A stretch of DNA of 64,000 bases, taken from Gemmatimonadaceae bacterium. GTDB taxonomy: Bacteria > Gemmatimonadota > Gemmatimonadetes > Gemmatimonadales > Gemmatimonadaceae. The translations under genes were made by a program, and so were the position numbers. The notes under the pieces were generated by a model. It did not search any database and was not told the DNA's origin. It saw only the letters and a list, made by a program, of their open reading frames with translations. The stretch lies in NCBI GenBank assembly GCA_025934775.1, contig JAICWO010000001.1, forward strand, positions 310,001 to 374,000, given 5' to 3'. Within the stretch, counting starts at the first letter, position 1. Every line of letters starts with the position of its first letter. Below, one piece after another: positions 53,296 to 61,110 of this stretch.

Positions 53296-54357
53296 TCAGA
53301 CGCCGACGAGCACGATCTTGCGGCCGCGGCGATACCACCGCCCGGTGCGCGTGAACCCGACGGGCGTCGTGTACGACGAGCCGTTCGTCGAGCCGACGTA
53401 GCTCGGCGTCTCGATGCTGGGCGCGACGTAGCCGGCGCCGAACATGGGGCCCGCGTAGGTCGGTGCCCCGCCGTACGTGGGCGCGCCAACCGCGGCGACG
53501 GCGCCGTACGTGCCGCGGCGATGCGCGCCATGGTGCCGGTGAATCGGATGCGACGGGTGCGTTGGGCGCACCGGCGTCACGGTGTGCGGGCGCGCGGCGT
53601 GCGCCTGCTTGACGGCGTGCGAGATGTTCGCGACGACTTTCGGCCGGAGGAGGCCGGGGATGTGCTTGCGCGCGGCGACGATCGTCGCGGCCTTCAACGC
53701 CTTGGCCGGCGGCACGTGCGTCGGTGTCTTGGACAGCTTCTTCGCGGCGGTGCCGGTGAAGCGAACGACACGCTTCGCGGCTTCGAACTCGCGGTCCTGC
53801 GGGCTCAGTCCCTCGAACTCGAGACCGAACATGTTGCCGGCCGCCGAGGCGAGCTTGCCGCCGATCGCGCCGCCGACGCCGGGCAACACGAGATTGCCGA
53901 GCGCCGCGCCGGCCGCGGGGAGCGCCACCTTGGCCGCCTTCTTCGCGATGCCGCCGAGCGCCTTGCCCACGGGGCTGTTCGCGATGTTGCCGACGAACTT
54001 GCCGGCCTTCTTGATCAGCCCACCGAGGAACTGTTCCAGTTCCTCCTCGCTCTGCACGCCGAGGAGCTCGGAGGCAAGCTCCATCTCGGTGACTTCGTCG
54101 AACACGGGCGCGCTCTCGCCCTCGTACTCGCCTTCGCCGAGGAAGCCCTCGCCCTCGTACTCGCCGCCGAGCAGACCGCCGACGATGTCGCCGAGGAATC
54201 CTTCGCCCTCGCCCTCACCTTCGCCCTCGTACTCGCCGCCGAGCAATCCGCCGACGACGTCACCGAGGAATTCCTCACCCTCGCCCTCGTACTCCTGCGA
54301 CGCATCGAGCTCGCCGAATTCGCTCGCCTCTTGGATCGTGCGGTCCACGTCGTGCAT
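53296..54357 (-). CDS. Acidic Glu-Gly-Tyr repeat / glycine-zipper protein
   Basis: Modular protein of 353 aa, family not named. Residues 22-81 are acidic repeats: FLGDVVGGLLGGEYEGEG (30-47), FLGDIVGGLLGGEYEGEG (54-71) and a half unit (72-81). A short helical segment (VTEMELASELLGVQSEEELEQFLGG) links to a basic, Gly/Ala-zipper-like region (114-178, KKAGKFVGNIAN..., LPGVGGAIGGKLASAAGNMFG) that could insert in or pass a membrane. A basic stretch (residues ~186-235), a His/Pro/Tyr-rich part and the C-terminal GRWYRRGRKIVLVGV follow. GGGAGG precedes the ATG by 5 nt. First gene after the sigma-54 promoter. No signal peptide. Confidence 0.82.
   Translation of the reverse strand: MHDVDRTIQEASEFGELDASQEYEGEGEEFLGDVVGGLLGGEYEGEGEGEGEGFLGDIVGGLLGGEYEGEGFLGEGEYEGESAPVFDEVTEMELASELLGVQSEEELEQFLGGLIKKAGKFVGNIANSPVGKALGGIAKKAAKVALPAAGAALGNLVLPGVGGAIGGKLASAAGNMFGLEFEGLSPQDREFEAAKRVVRFTGTAAKKLSKTPTHVPPAKALKAATIVAARKHIPGLLRPKVVANISHAVKQAHAARPHTVTPVRPTHPSHPIHRHHGAHRRGTYGAVAAVGAPTYGGAPTYAGPMFGAGYVAPSIETPSYVGSTNGSSYTTPVGFTRTGRWYRRGRKIVLVGV
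54145..54270 (-). repeat. In-gene tandem repeat coding FLGD[V/I]VGGLLGGEYEGEG
   Basis: Two 54-nt direct repeats, separated by 18 nt of Glu-Gly codons, encode residues 30-47 and 54-71 of the acidic-repeat protein. They differ by one amino acid (V/I). Copy number could vary between strains. Confidence 0.8.
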
Positions 54358-54413
54358 GGTTGCCTCCCGTTCAGGTGGTGTGAGATGGGACCAGCCAACG
54401 GGACGGCGGACCG

Positions 54414-54429
54414 TGCAGCGGGAGTGCCA
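54414..54429 (-). promoter_or_regulatory. Sigma-54 (-24/-12) promoter of the unknown cluster
   Basis: On the minus strand TGGCACTCCCGCTGCA has GG and GC separated by exactly 10 nt and agrees with the consensus TGGCAC-N5-TTGCA at all but one specified base. Predicted start of transcription is near 54403, 46 nt before the ATG of the acidic-repeat gene. The window encodes a sigma-54 activator at the far end of the same cluster. Confidence 0.8.
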
Positions 54430-54460
54430 CGCTAAGTCATTGATTTTTCATAAGTGGATG

Positions 54461-54474
54461 CGAAGCAGGCTTCG
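54461..54474. promoter_or_regulatory. 14-bp palindrome, candidate activator (UAS) site
   Basis: CGAAGCAGGCTTCG is a dyad with perfect 6-nt arms, 32 nt upstream of the -24 element. It could bind the activator's helix-turn-helix, though enhancer sites usually lie further away. Confidence 0.35.
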
Positions 54475-54551
54475 GTAAACAGGCGACCTCGCGCGAACCG
54501 GACGAAGCCACGTTCGGGGCCGCGAATGTTTGGGAGTGAAATGCAGAACGA

Positions 54552-54577
54552 GCCGGGATCGACGATTCGATCCCGGC
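54552..54577 (-). terminator. Hairpin terminator of the 233-aa gene
   Basis: GCCGGGATCGA-CGAT-TCGATCCCGGC: 11-bp perfect stem and 4-nt loop, 24 nt after the stop codon. It separates this gene from the sigma-54-driven cluster downstream. Confidence 0.75.
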
Positions 54578-54601
54578 CCGTTGTACGTACGGGTGCAGCG
54601 G

Positions 54602-55303
54602 TCAGCGTTTCGCGCGCGCTTTCGACGTCGCGGCCGGCGCTGTAGCGGTTTGAAGCACTTGCTCGCGAACGTACGTGCCGGCCGGCGTTTCGTCGCGGAA
54701 CAGTTCCCGTTCCGTGACCTGCGTGTTCGGGCGATACTCACCGAATCGCACACCGGCGACCGGCCCGGCCTGCGCGACGGGCGCCGGGTTCTCCGCCTTG
54801 GCGGAGAGAGCCTCCAGCCGCTTCGCCCACTCCTGTTTCTGTCCGAGCGTCGCGTCGGCGACGACGAGCTCCGTGTTCGTCTTGAGCAGCTCGTCGCTGA
54901 TGATGCACCGCGCTTCGTCGCCGCAGAGATTCACGCGGAGCTCGATCTCGCGGTCGATCCGCTCGATGACATGCCGTAGCGTGGCGACCGTGGTCTGGAC
55001 GTCCTTCGCTTGCGCGTCGTAGGCGACGCACGCGGCCTGCACCTGGCTCGCGGTGGCGGGATCGACGTCGCAGCCGGCCGCGCGTGGCAGGGAGGCGAAG
55101 CTCGCGGCGAGCCCCGTGACGAGGCTGTGCCCGACGCGCGCGAAGTGGTCGTACTGCTGGACCACGGTGCCGCGCACGCTGAACAGATCGCGGAGGACCG
55201 TCGCGTGGTCGGTCGTGTCGGTGGGGGTGGTGTTCGTGGCGGGTCCGTTCGACGCGAATCCGCTGGTGAAGGTGGAGTCCTGGACTGCCATGAAGTTCGC
55301 CAT
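54602..55303 (-). CDS. Hypothetical helical protein (233 aa) upstream of the sigma-54 cluster
   Basis: Unrecognised protein. After a Thr-rich N terminus (STFTSGFASNGPATNTTPTDTTD) comes a long, mostly helical region (LRDLFSVRGTVVQQYDHFARVGHSLVTGL..., VQTTVATLRHVIERIDREIELRVNL, TLGQKQEWAKRLEALSAKAE), likely a coiled-coil bundle. Cys residues lie in GCDVDPA, AACVAY, NLCGDEARCI. The C terminus is Ala/Lys-rich. GGAGG lies 5 nt before the ATG. It has its own promoter (55456..55483) and terminator. Its position suggests a related role to the cluster, but this is inference. Confidence 0.72.
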   Translation of the reverse strand: MANFMAVQDSTFTSGFASNGPATNTTPTDTTDHATVLRDLFSVRGTVVQQYDHFARVGHSLVTGLAASFASLPRAAGCDVDPATASQVQAACVAYDAQAKDVQTTVATLRHVIERIDREIELRVNLCGDEARCIISDELLKTNTELVVADATLGQKQEWAKRLEALSAKAENPAPVAQAGPVAGVRFGEYRPNTQVTERELFRDETPAGTYVREQVLQTATAPAATSKARAKR

Positions 55304-55455
55304 GTGCCCTCCGTGGAACGTACCGAGCGTTCCCGAATGCGCTCGCGTCGAATCGGCGAGGCGGACCCCACGGCGGCCACGCGCAGCTCGCGATCGACGG
55401 TCGTTGGCGCGCACACGCGCAGAGCGCGGAGTTGAGGCGCGCAACGAGGGCAGCA

Positions 55456-55483
55456 AGAATGAAAGGTCTTACTGATTTGTCAA
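55456..55483 (-). promoter_or_regulatory. Sigma-70-type promoter of the 233-aa gene
   Basis: On minus, TTGACA (55483..55478), 16-nt spacer, CATTCT (55461..55456), in a locally AT-rich island. The predicted leader is about 150 nt. Confidence 0.55.
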
Positions 55484-55532
55484 TACAAACATTCGCATCG
55501 GCGAGCTGAACGGTGGCGATCCGCTCGCACGG

Positions 55533-57476
55533 TCACCGCATCCAATCTCCGTCGACCACCGGCAACTCGACGAAGCTCGCGTGTCCCGGCTCGTGGTAGA
55601 TCCGCTGCTCCGCCTTCTTGTAGTCGCTCGGCTTCGCCCAGAAGATGTTCGGCACGAAGGTTTGCGGGTTACGGTCGTAGAGCGGGAACCAGCTCGATTG
55701 GATCTGCACCATGATCCGGTGTCCCGGCAGGAACACGTGATTCGCGTTCGGCAGCGCGAATTTGTAGAGCAGCGGCTCGTTGGACGCGATCGGCTTGGGA
55801 TTGTCGTAGCCTTCGCGATATCGGCCGCGGAAGATGTCCATCGCGACGGCCAGTTGGTAACCGCCCATCTTGGGATCGTCGGCCACTTCGTCTGGGTACA
55901 CATCGATCACCTTCACCACCCAGTCCGCGTCGGTACCGCTCGTCGAGGCGACGATGTTCGCGATCGGAGCGCCGCTGATCTTCACCGGTTGGGTGAGCAC
56001 ATCCGACACGTACGACAGCACGTCGGTTCGGCCGGACGCCTCGCGCTGATCGTCCACGAGCCAGCACGGCCACTGCTCGCACGTGTCGTAGCCGATCTGC
56101 GCGATCGGGCGCTTGCGGAACGGCACCGGCTTCGCCGGATCAGAGATGTATGAATCGAACGGCGCTCCGGCCGCCGGCGCGGCGAAGCTCGCCTTGAACC
56201 CGCTCTCGAGATAGAACGGCTTCGGTTGGATGGTGCAGCCGTTCGCGCAGCCGCTCGGCCACGTGCTCAATCGCTCCCAGCGGTTCGTGCCCGTCTCGAA
56301 GCCGTTCACCGGCGCGACGTTCATTGGCGGGGCATCATCCTTTAGATAATGCGCGAGAAACGGCCCGAGGACGTTCCGCTGGAAGTACCGCGACGTGTTG
56401 CTGTCCCAATTCAATGCACCCAGGCTGCTGCCGTTCTGGATCTCCTGCCCGTGGAACCACGGACCGAACGAGAGATAGACCATGTTCCCGTTCGTGTCCT
56501 TGGGCTTGAGCGCGTGGTAGACCGCCATCGCGCCATAGATGTCCTCCTGATCCCACAGTCCCGCGACGATCATCGTCGGCACCTGAAGCGGCCGCGCGGC
56601 GAGGATCTTGTCCATCGCTTGGAGCTGCCACCACGAGTCGTAGCTCGGGTGCTCGAGGATCTTCTTCCAGAAGCCGACCTGCTCGAGACCATGCACGCGT
56701 CCGAGCTCGCCCGCGTTCCCGTACTCCATGTATGCGTCGTAATCGTCGTAGTGATCCGTCCACCACTTCGCCGAGTTGTCGCGCGTGGCTTCCTGCTCGA
56801 GGATGTACGGCATGTTCTGCTCGCGGAACGCGCCGTGGTGGAACCAGTCGTCGCCCATCCAGCCGTCGACCATCGGGTTCATCGGGATGGAGACTTTGAG
56901 CGCCGGATGTGGATTGACGAGTCCCATCAGCGGCTCGAATCCATCGTACGAGATTCCGAGCTCGCCGACTTTGCCGTTGGTCTCCGGCACGTTCTTCACC
57001 AGCCAGTCGATCGTGTCGTACGTGTCGGTCGACTCGTCGACTTTCGTGTCGTTGAGCGGACCGACGAGCGGGCGGTTCATCACGAAGTCGCCCTCGGATC
57101 CGTACTTCCCGCGAACGTCCTGCACGACGCGGATGTAACCGCCCGGAATGATCACGTCGAGCGCGTTGTCGTAGCCGTTGAGCTCAGGCGCCAGGTGCGA
57201 GCTGTGCGCGTAGGTCGTCGTCGCGGTGGCGTCGTACGGCGTTCGCGTGAGCAGGATCGGCGCGCGATGCGCGCCCTTGGGCACGAGAATGACCGTGTGC
57301 AGCTTCACTCCGTCGCGCATCGGGATCATGACGTCGCGCCGATCGTAGTTCCACGTCGAGGTGGCGGGCGTGAACTTCGCCGGCGTTTCACTCGGGAGCT
57401 TCTGCGCGTGGGCGCGCACGGGAAGTGCGAGCAAGGCGATGAGAGCGAGCGCGAGTCGCCCGGTGTGGCGGTGCAT
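55533..57476 (-). CDS. Alpha-amino-acid ester hydrolase-type CocE/NonD hydrolase
   Basis: Secreted serine hydrolase of 647 aa (signal peptide HRHTGRLALALIALLALPVRAHAQ). The nucleophile S176 sits in ELGISYDGFEPLMGLVNPHPAL. PMNPMVDGWMGDDWFHHGAFREQN and the Asp region GLWDQEDIYGAM match the alpha-amino acid ester hydrolases known from Xanthomonas and Acetobacter. The jelly-roll domain carries DADWVVKVIDVYPDE and GHRIMVQIQSSWFPLYDRNPQTFVPNIF. These enzymes cleave or transfer alpha-amino acyl esters and can act on beta-lactam side chains. Natural role here is unknown. Second CocE-type hydrolase of the window. Confidence 0.9.
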   Translation of the reverse strand: MHRHTGRLALALIALLALPVRAHAQKLPSETPAKFTPATSTWNYDRRDVMIPMRDGVKLHTVILVPKGAHRAPILLTRTPYDATATTTYAHSSHLAPELNGYDNALDVIIPGGYIRVVQDVRGKYGSEGDFVMNRPLVGPLNDTKVDESTDTYDTIDWLVKNVPETNGKVGELGISYDGFEPLMGLVNPHPALKVSIPMNPMVDGWMGDDWFHHGAFREQNMPYILEQEATRDNSAKWWTDHYDDYDAYMEYGNAGELGRVHGLEQVGFWKKILEHPSYDSWWQLQAMDKILAARPLQVPTMIVAGLWDQEDIYGAMAVYHALKPKDTNGNMVYLSFGPWFHGQEIQNGSSLGALNWDSNTSRYFQRNVLGPFLAHYLKDDAPPMNVAPVNGFETGTNRWERLSTWPSGCANGCTIQPKPFYLESGFKASFAAPAAGAPFDSYISDPAKPVPFRKRPIAQIGYDTCEQWPCWLVDDQREASGRTDVLSYVSDVLTQPVKISGAPIANIVASTSGTDADWVVKVIDVYPDEVADDPKMGGYQLAVAMDIFRGRYREGYDNPKPIASNEPLLYKFALPNANHVFLPGHRIMVQIQSSWFPLYDRNPQTFVPNIFWAKPSDYKKAEQRIYHEPGHASFVELPVVDGDWMR

Positions 57477-57518
57477 ATGAGAGCTCGTGAAAGTGGAGAA
57501 CGAGAGCACCTTCGAAGA

Positions 57519-58952
57519 CTAATCCTGCTCCGCCGAGCGCGCGTCCACAATGGCGGCGACTACTTCGTCGATGTCGGCGTCGGTCATCCGGTGCACCTGC
57601 GTGCAGAGGCGCAGCGAGAACTGGCCGCGGAGTTTGGTGGAGGAGATCAGGAACCGGCCCGTTTCGTTCACGCGGGCATTGATTCGCTCGTTGAACGCGT
57701 CGATCGCGGCCGGATTCTCCTCACCGCGCGGCTTCGCGCGAAAGCACACGATGCCGAATTGCGCGGGCGACAGAATCTCGAACCCGCGGGCGCGCAGCAG
57801 CTCTTCCGCGTACTCGGCGCGATGCACGCCGCGCGCGATCGCTTCGCGCAGCTCGGCGAGCCCGTAGTAGTGCACCGACATCCATACCTTGAGCGCGTGC
57901 GAAGAGCGCGTGAGCTGCTCGCCGTGATCGGCGAAATTCACCTCGTGCTCGCGCGCGCGCACGTCGGTCAGATACTCCGGGTGCACGCTGAACGCCTCCT
58001 CGAGCTTGCGCGGATCGCGCGCGAGCAGGCAGCCGCACTCGAAGGGCACGAAGAACCACTTGTGCGGATCGAGCGTCACCGAGTCCGCGCGCTCGATGCC
58101 GCGGAGCTGCTCGGCACCCGTGGACGTCAGTGCGGCGAATCCCGCGTACGCCGCGTCGACGTGCATCCACAACGACTCGCGTGCGCAGAGATCCGCGATC
58201 GACGACAGCGGGTCGACGGCGCCCGTGTTCGTGGTCCCCGCGCTGCCGACGACGAGAAATGGAAGCATCCCGGTCGCGCGGTCCTCGGCGATCGCGCGCT
58301 CGAGCGCGTCGGTGCGCATGCGATATTCGTCGTCCGTGTCGATCGCACGGACGTTCGCGCGGGGAATGCCGGCGATCCACGCCGCACGCTGCACCGACGA
58401 ATGCGCCTGCTCGGAGGTGTACGCGACGAGCCGTGGCACGTGCGTCCCTTCAGGATCGGCCGCGTGCCGCGCCGCGACGACCGCGGTCAACGTCGCCGTC
58501 GATCCGCCCGACGTGAGCAATCCGCTCGTTCCGGCGGGCATGCCGAGCCACTGCCGAAACCAGTCGAGCACCACGAGCTCCACTTCGTTCGGCCCCGACG
58601 CCACCGACCACACGCCAGCGAAGAAGTTGTAGCCGGTCGCGAGCCAATCGCCGAGCACCGACGGAAACGTCGGCGAGCTGGGGATGTAGCCCATGAAGTG
58701 TGGATGCGGCTCGCGTGCGTGATATGGAAAGACGCGCTCCTCGAGCTGCGAGAGGATGATCTCGAAATCGGTGCCGCGCTCCGGCGGCGCCGCGGCGATC
58801 AGTCGCTGCGCTTCGGCGCGGGAGAGTGAGCGCTGCGCCGGCTGTTCGCGGAGGGAAGCGACGTGGGCGGCGACGACGTCGGCGACGCGATGGCCGAGCT
58901 GCCGCATGGTCTCGCGGTCGAGCTCGAGGTTGGATGACTGGCGGGTTGTCAT
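57519..58952 (-). CDS. PLP-dependent group II amino-acid decarboxylase
   Basis: Decarboxylase of 477 aa in the aromatic-L-amino-acid/tyrosine/glutamate decarboxylase family. N-terminal pattern: HRVADVVAAHVASLREQPAQRSLS and FPYHAREPHPHFMGYIPSSPTFPSVLGDWLATGYN. PLP site: VDAAYAGFAALTSTG and K298 in VTLDPHKWFFVPFECGCLL. The C-terminal domain ends LRLCTQVHRMTDADID. Likely substrates are aromatic amino acids. It is 23 nt after the membrane spermidine-synthase-like gene and 42 nt before the ester hydrolase on the same strand, so co-expression is possible. Confidence 0.9.
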   Translation of the reverse strand: MTTRQSSNLELDRETMRQLGHRVADVVAAHVASLREQPAQRSLSRAEAQRLIAAAPPERGTDFEIILSQLEERVFPYHAREPHPHFMGYIPSSPTFPSVLGDWLATGYNFFAGVWSVASGPNEVELVVLDWFRQWLGMPAGTSGLLTSGGSTATLTAVVAARHAADPEGTHVPRLVAYTSEQAHSSVQRAAWIAGIPRANVRAIDTDDEYRMRTDALERAIAEDRATGMLPFLVVGSAGTTNTGAVDPLSSIADLCARESLWMHVDAAYAGFAALTSTGAEQLRGIERADSVTLDPHKWFFVPFECGCLLARDPRKLEEAFSVHPEYLTDVRAREHEVNFADHGEQLTRSSHALKVWMSVHYYGLAELREAIARGVHRAEYAEELLRARGFEILSPAQFGIVCFRAKPRGEENPAAIDAFNERINARVNETGRFLISSTKLRGQFSLRLCTQVHRMTDADIDEVVAAIVDARSAEQD

Positions 58953-58975
58953 GCGGATAAAGCTAGCCCGAAGGG

Positions 58976-61033
58976 CTACTCTGCCGCGGACGTCCCCATC
59001 GTGCCGAACGGCAGCCAGCGCCTCGAGTCGCCGCGCGCGCTCATCTGCGCGCACGCGTAGATCACCACCGCCAGCACGTACATCGCCTTGATACCGAGCG
59101 CCATCGTGCTGTACTCGAGCACCCCGCCAATGATCGCGCCGAGGAGGTTGTACGCCAGCGCGCGCGCGGCATCGTCGCGCCGCGCGAGCAGCGTCGAGAA
59201 GATGAGCGACGCGAAGAGGATCGGGAGCGCCACCATAGCGCCGCCGGCAATCCACTGCGCGATCGTGCCGAGCGGCAAGAGCGCGTCCGCCGGCACCGCA
59301 TACGCGAGTGCCAGCGCCGCGTACAGTGCGATGAACAGCGGCGTGGTGCGAGCGAGCTGACGCCGCTGCACGACGAGGTTCGCGATGAGCACCGTAATGA
59401 GAATCGCGCCGAACACCAGCAGGTTCACCGTCCACGTCGAGCCGAAGAGGAGCGACATCTCCGTGACGCTCTTCGTCTCGACGAGGAGGAAGCCGGCGCC
59501 CATGAAGAACATCGGCGCGTCCCCTCCGCCGCCGGTGAACGCGCCACGCGCGCCGACGCCGATGAATGCCGCGGCAATGAGCAGCACGACGAGCAACGCC
59601 GCGAGGTAATGGCTCGGGATCGTGGGACCTTTCAGATACAGGTACGGCCAGTCGTCGTGCGGCTGTTCCGTATGGGCGTTGAGCTGCTGAAACACGACGG
59701 AGTTGACCGGCGGCACGTCGCGCGCGCCGTGTCCGGCGACGAATGTGAGATCGAACAGCTGATCGTTCTCATAGAAGACGCCCGGCGGCGCACCGAATGC
59801 GTCACCGATGATCTGATACAGTTTTGCGCCGATCGACGGATTCGCCGTCATGTGATAGGCGATGAGGGTGCCGTCTGGTTTGAGCCGGTTGCGCGCCGCT
59901 CGGAAGGATTCGACCGTGTACACGTAGTTGTCGAGTCGCACGGAGCTCATGCCGGAAAGCAGCGTCTGGCTGTCCAGCGTGCCGAAGATGATGACGTTGT
60001 AATGCTGCGGCGAGGTGCGCAGAAATGCCCGCGCATCGTCGATGTGGCGGTGCACGCGCGGATTGGAGTATGGCTGCTCGGGATGCCCCGCGGCGCCGAT
60101 GTCGGCGATCGTCGGATCGATCTCGACGGCGTCGATGTACTTGGCGCCGTGCTGGAGTAGCAGCGCGAGGTCGTTCCCGGTGCCCGCCCCCACGACGAGT
60201 GCCGTGTCGAGCGACTCGGCGTAGCGATACGGCCGGATGTACGCGGGATAGACCAGGTGCACGTAGCGCGACGTGGCCGCGTGCGCCGAGTCGAGCGGCA
60301 GCATGATCTGATGCAGCGAGCCGTTCACCATCAGCGTGAACCCGCCGTCGTCGCGCTTCAGCACGTTGATCCGATAATATGGCGACCAGAATTCCGGCTG
60401 CACTCGGCTCGTGTTGGACGTCAACAGCAGCGCGGCGGCGGCCGTTGCGCCAAGGCCGAACAGGAACGCGCGGTCGCCGCGCACGGACACGAGCACGAAC
60501 ACCGCGAAGCCTACCGCGAGCCACACGATCGGCGGCTCGCGCAACGCGCTCAGCGCGCCGAAGGCGACGATGCCGGCGATGCTGCCGGCGATGTCCGCCG
60601 CGTACGCACGGAGCGGCGGCAGCGCGCGAAACTGTTCGCCGGCGAGCGCGCCGAGCGGAACGAAAAACAGCGCGGTGAGCGTGAACAGCGTCGCGACGAC
60701 GACGAGGAGCGGGACCGAGTGCGCCGGTCCCACGTTGCCGAAGATGCCCCAGATGAATTCGCTGCTGCTCTCCGGCACCGCGATGCGCACGCGGGTGAAC
60801 AGGTCGACGGCGCCGAGGAGGAGCAGCGTGCCCGGGAGCGCGAGCCACTTGAGCGTTGCGGCGCGTCTTGTCGACAGGAGTCCGACGCCCATGCCGAGGA
60901 ACGTCGCGATGAGCACGAAATTCTGATAGAACCCGAACACGCGAACGTACGCCGACGTGTACCGGATCCAGGCGAGCTCGAAGAAGAGAATGAGCCCGGT
61001 GTAGCAGGCCAGCCGTAGTTGGATGCGTGCCAT
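58976..61033 (-). CDS. Membrane-bound spermidine/spermine synthase-like protein
   Basis: Fusion of about 685 aa. An N-terminal membrane block of about 6-7 helices (LACYTGLILFFELAWIRYTSAYV...) is followed by a cytosolic Rossmann methyltransferase-like domain (residues ~245-470; TALVVGAGTGNDLALLLQHGAKYIDAVEIDP, then YNVIIFGTLDSQTL). A C-terminal membrane block of about 6 helices closes it. The aminopropyltransferase catalytic Asp position appears as FGTLDSQ, so activity is uncertain. The nearby decarboxylase makes an amine-related role possible. I chose the ATG beginning MARIQLRL. Confidence 0.83.
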   Translation of the reverse strand: MARIQLRLACYTGLILFFELAWIRYTSAYVRVFGFYQNFVLIATFLGMGVGLLSTRRAATLKWLALPGTLLLLGAVDLFTRVRIAVPESSSEFIWGIFGNVGPAHSVPLLVVVATLFTLTALFFVPLGALAGEQFRALPPLRAYAADIAGSIAGIVAFGALSALREPPIVWLAVGFAVFVLVSVRGDRAFLFGLGATAAAALLLTSNTSRVQPEFWSPYYRINVLKRDDGGFTLMVNGSLHQIMLPLDSAHAATSRYVHLVYPAYIRPYRYAESLDTALVVGAGTGNDLALLLQHGAKYIDAVEIDPTIADIGAAGHPEQPYSNPRVHRHIDDARAFLRTSPQHYNVIIFGTLDSQTLLSGMSSVRLDNYVYTVESFRAARNRLKPDGTLIAYHMTANPSIGAKLYQIIGDAFGAPPGVFYENDQLFDLTFVAGHGARDVPPVNSVVFQQLNAHTEQPHDDWPYLYLKGPTIPSHYLAALLVVLLIAAAFIGVGARGAFTGGGGDAPMFFMGAGFLLVETKSVTEMSLLFGSTWTVNLLVFGAILITVLIANLVVQRRQLARTTPLFIALYAALALAYAVPADALLPLGTIAQWIAGGAMVALPILFASLIFSTLLARRDDAARALAYNLLGAIIGGVLEYSTMALGIKAMYVLAVVIYACAQMSARGDSRRWLPFGTMGTSAAE

Positions 61034-61110
61034 GTTTCCAGGACGACGCCTGACAACCCCCGTCACGGTGCCCCCTACATTAATGAAAGCACTTTCGCCG
61101 AGCGGCCTTC

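Noticed and set aside
54145-54270. Possible CRISPR or intergenic tandem repeat
   Set aside because: Two in-phase copies within a coding region, without spacers of regular length.
48163-54429. Contractile injection system or type VI secretion locus
   Set aside because: No sheath, tube, baseplate, spike or AAA+ disaggregase gene is present; only the acidic-repeat style protein recalled such loci.
52219-54435. 738-codon plus-strand frame opposite the acidic-repeat and HExxH genes, with Ala/Leu/Val repeats
   Set aside because: The repeats are the antisense of the Glu-Gly repeats; no ribosome site or family. The minus-strand genes have strong ribosome sites.
56349-58829. 826-codon plus-strand frame opposite the ester hydrolase and decarboxylase
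   Set aside because: Antisense shadow that crosses two well-defined genes.
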